Assembly: GCA_020025575.1 (NCBI GenBank)
Contig: JAHHRW010000014.1
Location: 1 to 37,898 of the forward strand
Direction of reading: 5' to 3'
DNA: 37,898 nucleotides
From: Oscillospiraceae bacterium
Lineage (GTDB): Bacteria > Bacillota > Clostridia > Oscillospirales > Oscillospiraceae
Part shown: positions 15,576 to 24,060 of the stretch, in pieces
How the letters are laid out: each line of letters opens with the position of its first letter
Position numbering within the stretch: position 1 is the first letter of the stretch
Program-made: the position numbers and the translations under genes
Notes under the pieces: model-generated
Databases searched by the model: none
What the model saw: only the letters and a program-made list of their open reading frames with translations
What the model was told of the DNA's origin: nothing

Positions 15576-16454
15576 TTAGTCCTCCTGCATCATTCTAGCG
15601 ATGGCGGCCAACTCATCTTCATCCAGCTCTCGTCGCTCTGGTTTTGCGGCAACCTTTCGGTCGCTGGCAATAATCTGATCCGCAGAATGCAGACCTGCCT
15701 CATGCCAGCGCTTGAGAATGCTATTCATATATGGCCACTTCAGTCCACCTGTGTTGATACAGGTGCGCTCATATGCCATGGAAATTGCCGCATCGTCAAA
15801 CCCCATCTGTGCCCATGACTGGGCATAACGCTCCTCCGCAGCTGTTAATCTGCGGCCGCGAATCTGTACCAGATGCTTGATGTGGGCCATGGCACTATTA
15901 TAAACATTCTGTTTCTGGATAAAGGCCGCTGCCTCTTCCATGGTATCAATTCCCTGCTCCGCCCAAGCATAGGCTTCTTTTTCAATTGTCCGAAGAGATG
16001 GTGCGCGGTTGCTGCCACGCTGGCGGATTCTGTCCTTGCAATAATTTACCAAAACAGAAATCACATCCGGTGTCAGTCCCAGATAGCGTGTAAATCCAAG
16101 AAGGATTTTTAATTCTTCGGTGTTTAAGGTTTTTCCCAATACCCGCTGAACCTCTCCATACAGCGAGCGGAAGGACGCATCAGAATCCATGGCATCAAAT
16201 ACATCCCGCTCTGTATAGTTGGGACGTTCTCCGGCGGGAATCATGGTTTTCTTGTCGTCTGGCCACAGTCCCAGCTGTCGCAGCGTTGCGCTGGCGCAGC
16301 CGAATCGACCTGCGCTCATATTGAGTGCTGTTTCTGCCTCGCTGGGGTCATTGCCGCACTGTATGTACAAGTAGAGAATGGCTGCATCGCCGCTGGCGGT
16401 GGCCAATATCTTTCTGGTATCCTCTCTGGAAATATTCAAATCGGTCACAGTCAT
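15576..16454 (-). CDS. DnaD-domain primosome protein
   Basis: 292-residue protein. The N-terminal part is a winged-helix-like region (DAAILYLYIQCGN...), followed by two DnaD/DnaB2-type helical repeats: LGKTLNTEELKILLGFTRYLG (about 105-160) and RGRRLTAAEERYAQSWAQMGF (about 199-255), the latter carrying the YxxxI-like WPYMNSILKRW ending. Bacillus DnaD binds DNA and, with DnaB and DnaI, loads helicase at the origin and at stalled forks. ATG 16454 has an AAGGTG site. It heads the operon, under its own promoter, and is followed 3 nt later by the helicase loader gene. Confidence 0.9.
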   Translation of the reverse strand: MTVTDLNISREDTRKILATASGDAAILYLYIQCGNDPSEAETALNMSAGRFGCASATLRQLGLWPDDKKTMIPAGERPNYTERDVFDAMDSDASFRSLYGEVQRVLGKTLNTEELKILLGFTRYLGLTPDVISVLVNYCKDRIRQRGSNRAPSLRTIEKEAYAWAEQGIDTMEEAAAFIQKQNVYNSAMAHIKHLVQIRGRRLTAAEERYAQSWAQMGFDDAAISMAYERTCINTGGLKWPYMNSILKRWHEAGLHSADQIIASDRKVAAKPERRELDEDELAAIARMMQED

Positions 16455-16492
16455 CTCGTCACCTTCTTATATCTTTTTCGTCATGTTTTTAT

Positions 16493-16521
16493 ATTATATC
16501 ACAGCTTTCTCAACCAGACAA
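16493..16521 (-). promoter_or_regulatory. Promoter of the dnaD operon
   Basis: Minus-strand TTGTCT (16521-16516), 17-nt spacer, perfect TATAAT (16498-16493) with extended TG. The start codon is about 40 nt downstream. Confidence 0.75.
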
Positions 16522-16608
16522 CCCAAATAGATACTGAAGAATTTGAAAAAATCTTCCTTTGTTTTTGTATCCAGACTGCATCTTGTGGATTACACAAGAT
16601 TTTACCGC

Positions 16609-16647
16609 AAAAAAAGAAACCGAATCCTCAAAAGAGGACTCGGTTTC
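16609..16647 (-). terminator. Minus-strand terminator downstream of bofA and the pur operon
   Basis: 14-bp stem, 16634-16647 with 16616-16629, 4-nt loop, followed on the minus strand by seven T (16615-16609). The one non-Watson-Crick pair is G:U on the minus-strand RNA but A:C on the plus, which fixes the direction. It is the first good terminator on this strand after purL. Confidence 0.88.
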
Positions 16648-16786
16648 TCGGGATTATGCACTCCATTTTTTCTATGATGTACTGGCGGGTGATATCCCCC
16701 GCCTTTCGCATCTTTTCCATCAGCTGCTGTAAGATACACTTGACAAAAAATTGGTGATGTAGGTATATCGTCATATTCCGTTTCAT
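16628..16786 (-). CDS. Doubtful small protein, 52 residues
   Basis: Open frame on the minus strand with ATG 16786 and a weak AAAGG 4 nt before it. The predicted peptide is basic and helical, with LMEKMRKAGDITRQYIIEKM resembling the short G-x-I-T-containing helical hairpins of SHOCT-type tails. Against it: the last codons and the stop lie inside the terminator hairpin, and a plus-strand promoter candidate for bofA crosses it. If real it would be the last gene of the pur transcript. I do not recognise a family. Confidence 0.25.
   Translation of the reverse strand: MKRNMTIYLHHQFFVKCILQQLMEKMRKAGDITRQYIIEKMECIIPRNRVLF
16740..16769 (+). promoter_or_regulatory. Candidate promoter of bofA
   Basis: TTGACA (16740-16745), 18-nt spacer, TATATC (16764-16769, 4 of 6). 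About 80 nt before the bofA ATG. A GGCGGG/CCCGCC inverted repeat lies just upstream (16684-16703). Confidence 0.45.
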
Positions 16787-16849
16787 CAAGCCTTTTCTTT
16801 GTCCACAGCTATCATACCCAGCAATCACAAATGATATACGGAGGTCATC

Positions 16850-17104
16850 ATGGAAAATTTTCTCAACATTTTGATTCCCGCGGCACTGGCCTTTGGCTTT
16901 TTACGGCTATGTGCAGCCCAAGTAAAATGGATTTGGAAAATCGCTATCAATTCTCTGGCAGGCTTTGCAAGCCTATGGCTTTTGAATCTCATATCCGGAT
17001 TTACCGGAATTTTTTTCCCAATCAACTTTGTCACAGCCTGCATTGCAGGATTCTTAGGCGTGCCCGGAATCATACTGCTGATTGTATTGCAGTTTATCCT
17101 TTAA
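16850..17104 (+). CDS. bofA: BofA-family protein (pro-sigma-K processing inhibitor-like)
   Basis: 84-residue membrane protein with two to three hydrophobic segments. The conserved BofA C-terminal pattern is present: GIFFPINFVTACIAGFLGVPGIILL (P-x-N, then the G-x-x-G-x-P-G turn). In Bacillus BofA holds the SpoIVFB protease inactive in the forespore outer membrane until sigma-K is needed, so it points to a spore-forming lineage. CGGAGG lies 5 nt before the ATG. The gene is alone on the plus strand, and its last 11 bases overlap the end of the convergent purL gene. In Bacillus bofA sits by recR; that context is absent here. Confidence 0.85.
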   Translation: MENFLNILIPAALAFGFLRLCAAQVKWIWKIAINSLAGFASLWLLNLISGFTGIFFPINFVTACIAGFLGVPGIILLIVLQFIL

Positions 17105-20100
17105 AGTAGCGTACAGCAGACTCAAACAGTTTCATATCGAACTCACCGGGAACATTCTTGTACAGACCATTCCCCTTACGTTCAGAGTGACCCATTTTGC
17201 CCAAGACTCTGCCATCGGGGGAAGTGATACCCTCAATTGCAAAAATGGAACCGTTGGGGTTAAAATGAACATCTGCAGTTGCGTTGCCGTTGAGATCCAC
17301 ATACTGTGTGGCGATCTGTCCCTTTGCAGCCAGTTCCCGCACCAGAGCCTCATCCGCAAGGAACCGTCCCTCGCCATGGGAAATGGGCACAGTATAAACT
17401 TCGCCGACCTTTGTGCCGGAGAGCCACGGGCTCATATTAGAGGCTACCCGTGTCCGAACCAGACGGGACTGGTGACGACCAATCACATTGTGAGTCAGTG
17501 TGGGGAATTCTACATCTGCATCCAGAATCTTGCCATAAGGTACCAGACCCAGCTTGATAAGTGCCTGGAAACCATTACAAATACCCAGCATCAGACCGTC
17601 ACGGTCATTCAGCAGAGATTCCACCTGCTCTTTGATGGCTGCGTTGCGGAAGAATGCGGTAATAAACTTACCGGAACCGTCAGGCTCGTCACCACCGGAG
17701 AAACCGCCAGGGATAAAGACCATCTGGGACTGAGCAAGTTTCTGAGCAAACTCCTCAACACTTCTTGCGATGGCATCGGCGGTCAGGTTGCGGATCACAA
17801 AAATCTCAGCATCCGCACCGGCATCCATCATGGCCTTGGCAGAATCGTACTCACAGTTGGTGCCGGGGAACACAGGAATCAGCACCTTGGGACGGGCAAC
17901 CTTTACAGCGGGAGCTACACGATTTGCAGCTTCAAAGGACACATTTTCAATGGGCGTATCCACATCGGGAATATTGCAGGTATAAACGCTTTCCAGCTTA
18001 TCTTCGTAAGCATACTGGAGCTTTTCAGCACAAACAGATTCAGCGCCATAGGTAAAGGCTCCCTTATCCGTAACTTCGCCCAAGAGTTTACCTTCAGCCT
18101 CGCCGGTCATTTCCAGAACAAAGCCGCCATAGCATAAGCCGAACAGGTCTTCCATGGTACAATTGCTGTCGAATGCAAAGCCGAAGCCATTGCCGAAGGC
18201 CATCTTCATGATTGCCTCTGCTGCGCCGCCCATACCGGGAGTGTAAGCGCTGACCACCTTGCCGCTGCGCAGCAGCTCAGTGACATAGTCAAACAGAGCC
18301 AGCTGAGATTCTGCAACAGGCAGACCATTTTCGTCATACTCAGGCTTCAGCAGGCACACCTTGTTGCCAGCTTTCTTGAACTCGTTGGAGACAATATTCT
18401 GAACCTTCTCCGTGGTAACCGCAAAGGAAACCAGCGTGGGAGGCACATCCAAATCTTCAAAGGTACCGGACATAGAGTCCTTGCCGCCGATTGCCGCAAT
18501 CTTCAAGTCCATCTGGGCATTAAAAGCACCCAAAAGTGCAGCAACGGGCTGACTCCAACGCTTGGGATCGTGAGCAACTCTCTTGAAGTACTCCTGGAAA
18601 GTCAGGTAGACATCCTCATAGCTTGCGCCGGTGGCAACCAGTTTCGCAGCGGACTCTACAACCGCCAGATATGCACCATGGTATGGGCTGTGCTCGGTAA
18701 TAAATGGGTTGTAGCCCCAGCTCATCACAGAGCAGTCATCGGTATGACCCTTTTCCAGACTGACTTTATGAACCATTGCCTGAATGGGGGTCTGCTGATT
18801 CTTGCCGCCAAAGGGCATCAGGACAGTACCTGCGCCGATGGTGGCATCAAAGCGCTCAGACAGGCCACGTTTGGAACAGGTATTCAGATCGGTCGCCAGA
18901 CGATTCATATTCTCGGTGAAAGAACCGGTGATTTCCTGCACATACTCGCTGGCAGGTTCCAAATCCACCGTAATGTGCTTTTCAGCACCGTTGGAATTCA
19001 GGAACTCACGGCTGACATCGCAAATGGTCTCGCCATTCCAGTGCATGACCAATCTGGGATTTTCCGTAACGGTTGCAACAACAGTTGCTTCCAGATTTTC
19101 TTCGCTTGCCAGTTCCAGGAACCGTGCAACATTCTTTTCCTCAACCACAACTGCCATACGCTCCTGAGATTCGGAGATTGCCAGTTCTGTGCCGTCCAGG
19201 CCCTCGTACTTCTTGGGAACCTTGTTCAGCTCGATATCCAGGCCATCGGCCAGCTCACCAATGGCTACGGAAACACCGCCTGCACCAAAGTCATTGCAGC
19301 GCTTGATCATCAGGGTTGCCTCGCCATTGCGGAACAGACGCTGCAGCTTACGCTCCTCGGGGGCATTGCCCTTCTGAACCTCAGCGCCGCAGCTTTCCAG
19401 AGACTCCACTGTGTGGCTCTTAGAGGAACCGGTAGCACCGCCGCAGCCATCACGGCCGGTACGGCCACCCAGCAGAATCACCTTGTCTCCTGCTGCGGGA
19501 ACCTCACGGCGGACATGGGATTCCGGAACCGCTGCCACAACTGCGCCGATTTCCATACGCTTTGCCGCATAGCCGGGATGATAAATTTCATCAACCATTC
19601 CGGTAGCCAAGCCAATCTGGTTGCCGTAGGAAGAGTAGCCTGCAGCAGCGGTTGTGACGATCTTTCTCTGGGGCAGCTTGCCGGGCATCGTCTCTGCCAC
19701 GCTCTTCAGGGGGTCAGCTGCACCGGTGACACGCATCGCACCATACACATAAGCACGACTTGCCAGCGGGTCACGGATCGCACCACCGATACAGGTAGCA
19801 GCACCGCCAAATGGCTCGATCTCAGTGGGATGGTTGTGCGTTTCATTCTTAAACAGCAGCAGCCAGGGCTGTTCTTCCCCATCAACGGTCACTGTCATGT
19901 GAACGGTGCAAGCATTGATTTCCTCGGACTCGTCCAGCTTATCCAGATATCCATTCTTGCGCAGATACTTGCCAGCCAGTGTACCAATATCCATCAGATT
20001 GACGGGTTTGGTGCGGCCCAGCTCCTGACGAGTCTGGAGATATTCTTCATATGCGCTTTGCAGCAGGGGATCTGCAAACTTCACATCATCAATGGTGGTA

Positions 20101-20780
20101 TTGAATGTGGTATGCCGGCAGTGATCAGACCAATAGGTATCGATCATGCGGATTTCTGTAATGGTGGGGCAGCGATTCTCGCTGCGGAAGTAGCTCTGGC
20201 AGAATGCAATATCATCAGCATCCATAGCAAGGCCCAGCGTCTTCACCATGTTCTCAAGTCCTGCACGGTCCAGATCCAAGAAACCTTCCACAGTGGCAAC
20301 TCTTTCAGGGATTGCGTACTCCACAGCCAGCGTCTCGGGCTTTTCCATGGATGCTTCGCGGGCTTCCACCGGATTGATTACATACTTTTTAATAGAGGCA
20401 ATGTCTGTTTCGGTCAGGTCACCTTCCAGCACATAAACCTTCGCCGTGCGAACCACAGGACGCTCGCCCTGAGAAATGATCTGGATGCACTGAGCGGCAG
20501 AGTCTGCTCTCTGGTCAAACTGACCGGGTAGATACTCAACAGCAAAGACTGTTCCCTCTGCATTCAGCTCTGCGGATACCTCATCCACCTGGGGCTCAGA
20601 AAACACATTCTGAACTGCGGTCTGGAACAGAGCTTCATCGATATTTTCCACATCATAACGGTTGATAACGCGAACGCCGGTCAGGCTCTTGATTTGCAGC
20701 AGCTCATTGACTTCATGCAGCAGGTCATGAGCTTCCTTTGCAAGAGCGGTTTTTTTCTCTACAAAAATACGATATACCAT
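17094..20780 (-). CDS. purL: Phosphoribosylformylglycinamidine synthase, single chain
   Basis: 1228-residue enzyme that makes FGAM from FGAR, glutamine and ATP (purine step 4). N-terminal linker region, two AIR-synthase-like halves, and a C-terminal class I glutamine amidotransferase with Cys1068 in LGICNGFQ and the His1198-x-Glu1200 pair in GHSERKG. This fused form without separate PurS/PurQ, in the shorter clostridial version, differs from the Bacillus three-subunit enzyme. AGGAGG is 5 nt before ATG 20780. It is the last recognised gene of the operon, 16 nt after purD. It has no terminator of its own and overlaps bofA tail to tail by 11 bp. Confidence 0.97.
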   Translation of the reverse strand: MVYRIFVEKKTALAKEAHDLLHEVNELLQIKSLTGVRVINRYDVENIDEALFQTAVQNVFSEPQVDEVSAELNAEGTVFAVEYLPGQFDQRADSAAQCIQIISQGERPVVRTAKVYVLEGDLTETDIASIKKYVINPVEAREASMEKPETLAVEYAIPERVATVEGFLDLDRAGLENMVKTLGLAMDADDIAFCQSYFRSENRCPTITEIRMIDTYWSDHCRHTTFNTTIDDVKFADPLLQSAYEEYLQTRQELGRTKPVNLMDIGTLAGKYLRKNGYLDKLDESEEINACTVHMTVTVDGEEQPWLLLFKNETHNHPTEIEPFGGAATCIGGAIRDPLASRAYVYGAMRVTGAADPLKSVAETMPGKLPQRKIVTTAAAGYSSYGNQIGLATGMVDEIYHPGYAAKRMEIGAVVAAVPESHVRREVPAAGDKVILLGGRTGRDGCGGATGSSKSHTVESLESCGAEVQKGNAPEERKLQRLFRNGEATLMIKRCNDFGAGGVSVAIGELADGLDIELNKVPKKYEGLDGTELAISESQERMAVVVEEKNVARFLELASEENLEATVVATVTENPRLVMHWNGETICDVSREFLNSNGAEKHITVDLEPASEYVQEITGSFTENMNRLATDLNTCSKRGLSERFDATIGAGTVLMPFGGKNQQTPIQAMVHKVSLEKGHTDDCSVMSWGYNPFITEHSPYHGAYLAVVESAAKLVATGASYEDVYLTFQEYFKRVAHDPKRWSQPVAALLGAFNAQMDLKIAAIGGKDSMSGTFEDLDVPPTLVSFAVTTEKVQNIVSNEFKKAGNKVCLLKPEYDENGLPVAESQLALFDYVTELLRSGKVVSAYTPGMGGAAEAIMKMAFGNGFGFAFDSNCTMEDLFGLCYGGFVLEMTGEAEGKLLGEVTDKGAFTYGAESVCAEKLQYAYEDKLESVYTCNIPDVDTPIENVSFEAANRVAPAVKVARPKVLIPVFPGTNCEYDSAKAMMDAGADAEIFVIRNLTADAIARSVEEFAQKLAQSQMVFIPGGFSGGDEPDGSGKFITAFFRNAAIKEQVESLLNDRDGLMLGICNGFQALIKLGLVPYGKILDADVEFPTLTHNVIGRHQSRLVRTRVASNMSPWLSGTKVGEVYTVPISHGEGRFLADEALVRELAAKGQIATQYVDLNGNATADVHFNPNGSIFAIEGITSPDGRVLGKMGHSERKGNGLYKNVPGEFDMKLFESAVRYFKG

Positions 20781-20796
20781 TCGTTCCTCCTAGTCG

Positions 20797-22056
20797 TTAG
20801 GCCTGCAATGCGCGCTGGCCAATGTCGCTTCTGCGGTAAGAATCCGTGAACTGCACACCGTCTGCCAGACGGTATGCTTCCGTAATAGCGTCTTTTAGGG
20901 TATCTGCAACGGCAGTTGTGCCGGTGACACGACCGCCGGAGGTCACAAGAGTATCCCCCTGCAGTTTCGCACCTGCAACATAGGTGTGCGCATCTGCCTC
21001 AGCAGTCATGGTGATTGGATAGCCCTTCTGATAGGCTTCCGGGTAACCGGCGGATGCCGTAATCACACAGCAGGCATGTTTCTCTGAGAACTTCACTTCC
21101 GTCTGTTCCAATGTGCCATTGGTGCAGGCCTGCATAATGGTCAGCAGGTCGCTTTCCAGCAGCGGAAGTACCACCTGCGTCTCCGGATCACCAAACCGAC
21201 AGTTATACTCAATGACCTTTGGACCATTCTTGGTTAACATAAGTCCAAAATACAAGCAGCCTTTAAAGGTTCTGCCCTCTGCCTTCATGGCTCTGATGGT
21301 GGGCAGGAAGATTTCATCCATGCACTGCTGGGCCACTTCATCCGTATAATAGGGATTGGGGGCAACCGTGCCCATGCCGCCGGTATTGAGACCCTCGTCA
21401 TGGTCCTTTGCACGCTTATGATCCATGGAAGATACCATGGGCTTCACGCACGTTCCATCGGTAAAGGACAGCACGGAAACCTCTGGTCCTTCCAAAAATT
21501 CCTCGATAACGACGGTTGTACCGCTCTTGCCAAACTTGCCGCCGGCCATCATCTCGGTAACGGCTTGCTTGGCCTCTTCTCTTGTCTGTGCAATGATAAC
21601 ACCCTTACCCAGTGCCAGACCATCTGCTTTTACAACGGTGGGAATGGGTGCTGTATCCAAATATTCCAAAGCCGCTTCAAGTTCGGTAAAAATTTCATAC
21701 TGCGCGGTGGGAATATTGTATTTCTTCATCAAATTTTTGGAGAACGCCTTGCTGCCTTCGATGATTGCAGCATCCGCATTGGGGCCAAAGCAAGGAATTC
21801 CCATCTCTGACAGACGATCAACACAGCCCAGAACCAGAGGATCGTCAGGTGCTACCACTGCGTAGTCAACAGGATACTCTGATGCAAATCTTGCAATGCC
21901 ATCCAGATCGGTAGCGCCGATGCCCGTGCAAACCGACTCGTTCGCCATGCCGCCGTTACCCGGGAGGGTGTAAACCGTTTCAACAGCAGGATTCTTTTTT
22001 AAGCTGCGGAGGATGGCATGTTCCCGTCCACCGCCGCCAATCAGCATAATATTCAT
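20797..22056 (-). CDS. purD: Phosphoribosylamine-glycine ligase
   Basis: 419-residue ATP-grasp enzyme joining glycine to phosphoribosylamine (purine step 2). The N-terminal MNIMLIGGGGREHAI, the SKAFSKNLMKKYNIPTA entry to the ATP-grasp fold, VKADGLALGKGV, the GPEVSVLSFTDG strand, DHKRAKDHDEGLNTGGMG and EYNCRFGDPETQ are all classical PurD motifs, and the length is normal. A GAGGT site precedes the ATG. It is separated from the transformylase gene by about 105 nt that contain a stable hairpin but no promoter that I can see. Confidence 0.97.
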   Translation of the reverse strand: MNIMLIGGGGREHAILRSLKKNPAVETVYTLPGNGGMANESVCTGIGATDLDGIARFASEYPVDYAVVAPDDPLVLGCVDRLSEMGIPCFGPNADAAIIEGSKAFSKNLMKKYNIPTAQYEIFTELEAALEYLDTAPIPTVVKADGLALGKGVIIAQTREEAKQAVTEMMAGGKFGKSGTTVVIEEFLEGPEVSVLSFTDGTCVKPMVSSMDHKRAKDHDEGLNTGGMGTVAPNPYYTDEVAQQCMDEIFLPTIRAMKAEGRTFKGCLYFGLMLTKNGPKVIEYNCRFGDPETQVVLPLLESDLLTIMQACTNGTLEQTEVKFSEKHACCVITASAGYPEAYQKGYPITMTAEADAHTYVAGAKLQGDTLVTSGGRVTGTTAVADTLKDAITEAYRLADGVQFTDSYRRSDIGQRALQA

Positions 22057-22097
22057 AGGTACCTCATCATCTTATAAGATTCTAATAAACCGGGTAA

Positions 22098-22138
22098 TTC
22101 CCAATGGCATGGTGACAGCTTCACAATGCCATTGGGAA
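22098..22138 (-). other. Intercistronic hairpin inside the pur operon
   Basis: Perfect 13-bp outer stem, 22098-22110 with 22126-22138, plus an inner GTGA/TCAC stem. There is no T run on the minus strand, so it is more likely an mRNA processing or stability element, or a weak pause, between the transformylase gene and purD than a full terminator. Confidence 0.7.
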
Positions 22139-22161
22139 AGACTTCGCATAAGATATTCTTC

Positions 22162-23346
22162 TTAGTGGTGGAACAAACGCATACCGGTAAAGCTCATCAC
22201 CATACCGTGCTTGTCACACTCCTCGATGACCAGATCATCACGGATAGAACCGCCGGGCTGAGCAATATAGCGGACGCCGGACTTTCTAGCACGCTGAATG
22301 TTATCAGCAAAGGGGAAGAACGCATCCGAACCCAGTGCCACATTCTGGCGACTTGCCAAAAATTCGCGCTTGTCCTGCTCTGTCAGGGGTTCAGGCTGGC
22401 AGGTAAAATACTTCTGCCAGTTTCCGTCAGCACAGACATCTTCCTCATTGCCATTGATGTAGCCATCGATGACATTGTCCCGGTTGGGACGTCCCAGATC
22501 TGCACGGAAGGGCAGATTCAGGGTCTTGGGATGCTGACGCAGGAACCAGGTATCTGCCTTGGTGCCTGCAAGTCTTGTGCAGTGGATTCTGGACTGCTGA
22601 CCTGCACCGACGCCGATTGCCTGACCATCGTAAGCAAAGCAAACGGAATTGGACTGGGTATACTTCAGCGTAATCAGTGCCACAATCAAATCAATCTTTG
22701 CTTCCTGAGGCAGCTCCTTGTTCTGAGTTACAATGTTTGTAAGCAGCTCCTCGTTGATCTCGAAGTTGTTTCTGCCCTGCTGGAAGGTGATTCCGTAAAC
22801 CATCTTCGTTTCCTGTTCCGCAGGAACATAGCTGGGATCGATTGCAACGATATTGTAGTTTCCCTTGCGCTTGGTCTTCAGGATTTCCAGTGCCTCCTGG
22901 GTATAGCCGGGAGCAATCACGCCATCAGAAACCTCACGAGCGATCAGCTTAGCGGTCAGTGCATCACACTCATCAGACAGAGCAACCCAGTCACCGAATG
23001 AACACATCCGGTCAGTACCACGGGCACGGGCATAGGCACAGGCAAGAGGGCTATCATCTAACCCCTCAATATCATCAACAAAGCAAGCCTTCTTCAGATC
23101 AGCAGACAGGACCTTGCCCACTGCAGCAGAAGTGGGAGAAACATGCTTAAAGGAAGTGACCGCACACATACCTGTGGCTTCCTTCAGTTCCTTGACCAAC
23201 TGCCAGGAATTCAGTGCATCCAAAAAGTTGATATAACCGGGGCGTCCGTTGAGAATCTGCAGGGGCAGATCACTGCCGTCTGCCATATAAATTCTTGCGG
23301 GCTTCTGGTTGGGGTTACAACCGTATTTCAGTGCAAACTCATTCAT
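22162..23346 (-). CDS. Stand-alone AICAR formyltransferase (PurH C-domain only)
   Basis: 394-residue protein corresponding to the transformylase part of bifunctional PurH. The catalytic Lys-His pair is in SFKHVSP (Lys67, His68); YTQSNSVCFAYDGQAIGVGAGQQSR and SDAFFPFADNI are the substrate- and folate-binding segments. It converts AICAR (ZMP) and 10-formyl-THF to FAICAR. The N-terminal IMP cyclohydrolase domain is absent; the next gene upstream in the operon supplies that activity as a PurO-type protein. AAAGGAG precedes the ATG, 14 nt after the purO stop. Its substrate is the ligand precursor of the ZTP riboswitch that controls the operon. Confidence 0.93.
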   Translation of the reverse strand: MNEFALKYGCNPNQKPARIYMADGSDLPLQILNGRPGYINFLDALNSWQLVKELKEATGMCAVTSFKHVSPTSAAVGKVLSADLKKACFVDDIEGLDDSPLACAYARARGTDRMCSFGDWVALSDECDALTAKLIAREVSDGVIAPGYTQEALEILKTKRKGNYNIVAIDPSYVPAEQETKMVYGITFQQGRNNFEINEELLTNIVTQNKELPQEAKIDLIVALITLKYTQSNSVCFAYDGQAIGVGAGQQSRIHCTRLAGTKADTWFLRQHPKTLNLPFRADLGRPNRDNVIDGYINGNEEDVCADGNWQKYFTCQPEPLTEQDKREFLASRQNVALGSDAFFPFADNIQRARKSGVRYIAQPGGSIRDDLVIEECDKHGMVMSFTGMRLFHH

Positions 23347-23360
23347 TGCTGGAATCTCCT

Positions 23361-24059
23361 TTACTTATTTTTGTTGACAATCCGTGTTTCCACAGATCCA
23401 TCGCTCAGGTCAATAAAACGGGTAAACAGACTGACCTTGTTCTCTTCGTTCAGGCTCTGCCAGACCATGTTGGTGAAGGCATCGATATCGCCGTCGATGG
23501 CCACAAGTCTGGGCTCTCCTGCAAAGGAAGGCAAGGGATCGCCGTCCTGCTGATAGGTGTGGATGAAGTGGCCTGTGCCAGCCTTGGGTGCATCATATGT
23601 AAAGACATTGCGGACGCAGCAGCTGGGGTCACCGTTAAAGCTCTTGAGAATGGAGAGCATGTAATCACCCTTCGGGAACACCACACCGGAAATTCTGGGG
23701 GTATAGTTCGGACCATCCGGCTCAAACTCACGCTGCATCAGTGCCGGCAGATAACCCTGGCCTGCTACCATGGTGTCACGAATGGTGTCCGTCTGGTCAC
23801 CATTGGTAACAATTGTACCCTCGGGCAAAACCCTGACCGGATGGTAGATAATCAAGGAAGGATCTACCATTTTGCTTGGATCATGAGCCTCCGTACGGAT
23901 ACCGTCCTCTGTTTCTACGAAAATACGGTTGCGGCTATTCACGCTGCGACCCATAATAAAATAAGCAATGACAGCCTTTTTGTTGTCAGCACTTCTGCCC
24001 AGGACGATGCCCCGTCCCGGATAGGAATTTTCCTTCAGCAAGTTTGAAAGATCGAACAT
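23361..24059 (-). CDS. purO: IMP cyclohydrolase, PurO type
   Basis: 232-residue protein with the start MFDLSNLLKENSYPGRGIVLG and then AVIAYFIMGRSVNSRNRIF, the pattern of the PurO/IMP_cyclohyd family first known from methanogens and also found in bacteria. It closes FAICAR to IMP, the last step of purine synthesis. I chose ATG 24059 because AAAGGG lies 8 nt upstream and purN ends one base earlier; the longer frame to 24233 only reads through purN. Its position directly before the transformylase gene makes the split-PurH arrangement complete. Confidence 0.9.
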   Translation of the reverse strand: MFDLSNLLKENSYPGRGIVLGRSADNKKAVIAYFIMGRSVNSRNRIFVETEDGIRTEAHDPSKMVDPSLIIYHPVRVLPEGTIVTNGDQTDTIRDTMVAGQGYLPALMQREFEPDGPNYTPRISGVVFPKGDYMLSILKSFNGDPSCCVRNVFTYDAPKAGTGHFIHTYQQDGDPLPSFAGEPRLVAIDGDIDAFTNMVWQSLNEENKVSLFTRFIDLSDGSVETRIVNKNK

Positions 24060-24060
24060 T

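Noticed and set aside
18570..20531. 653-codon open frame on the plus strand opposite purL
   Set aside because: Antisense shadow of purL with low-complexity histidine/glutamine/cysteine-rich composition and no start signals.
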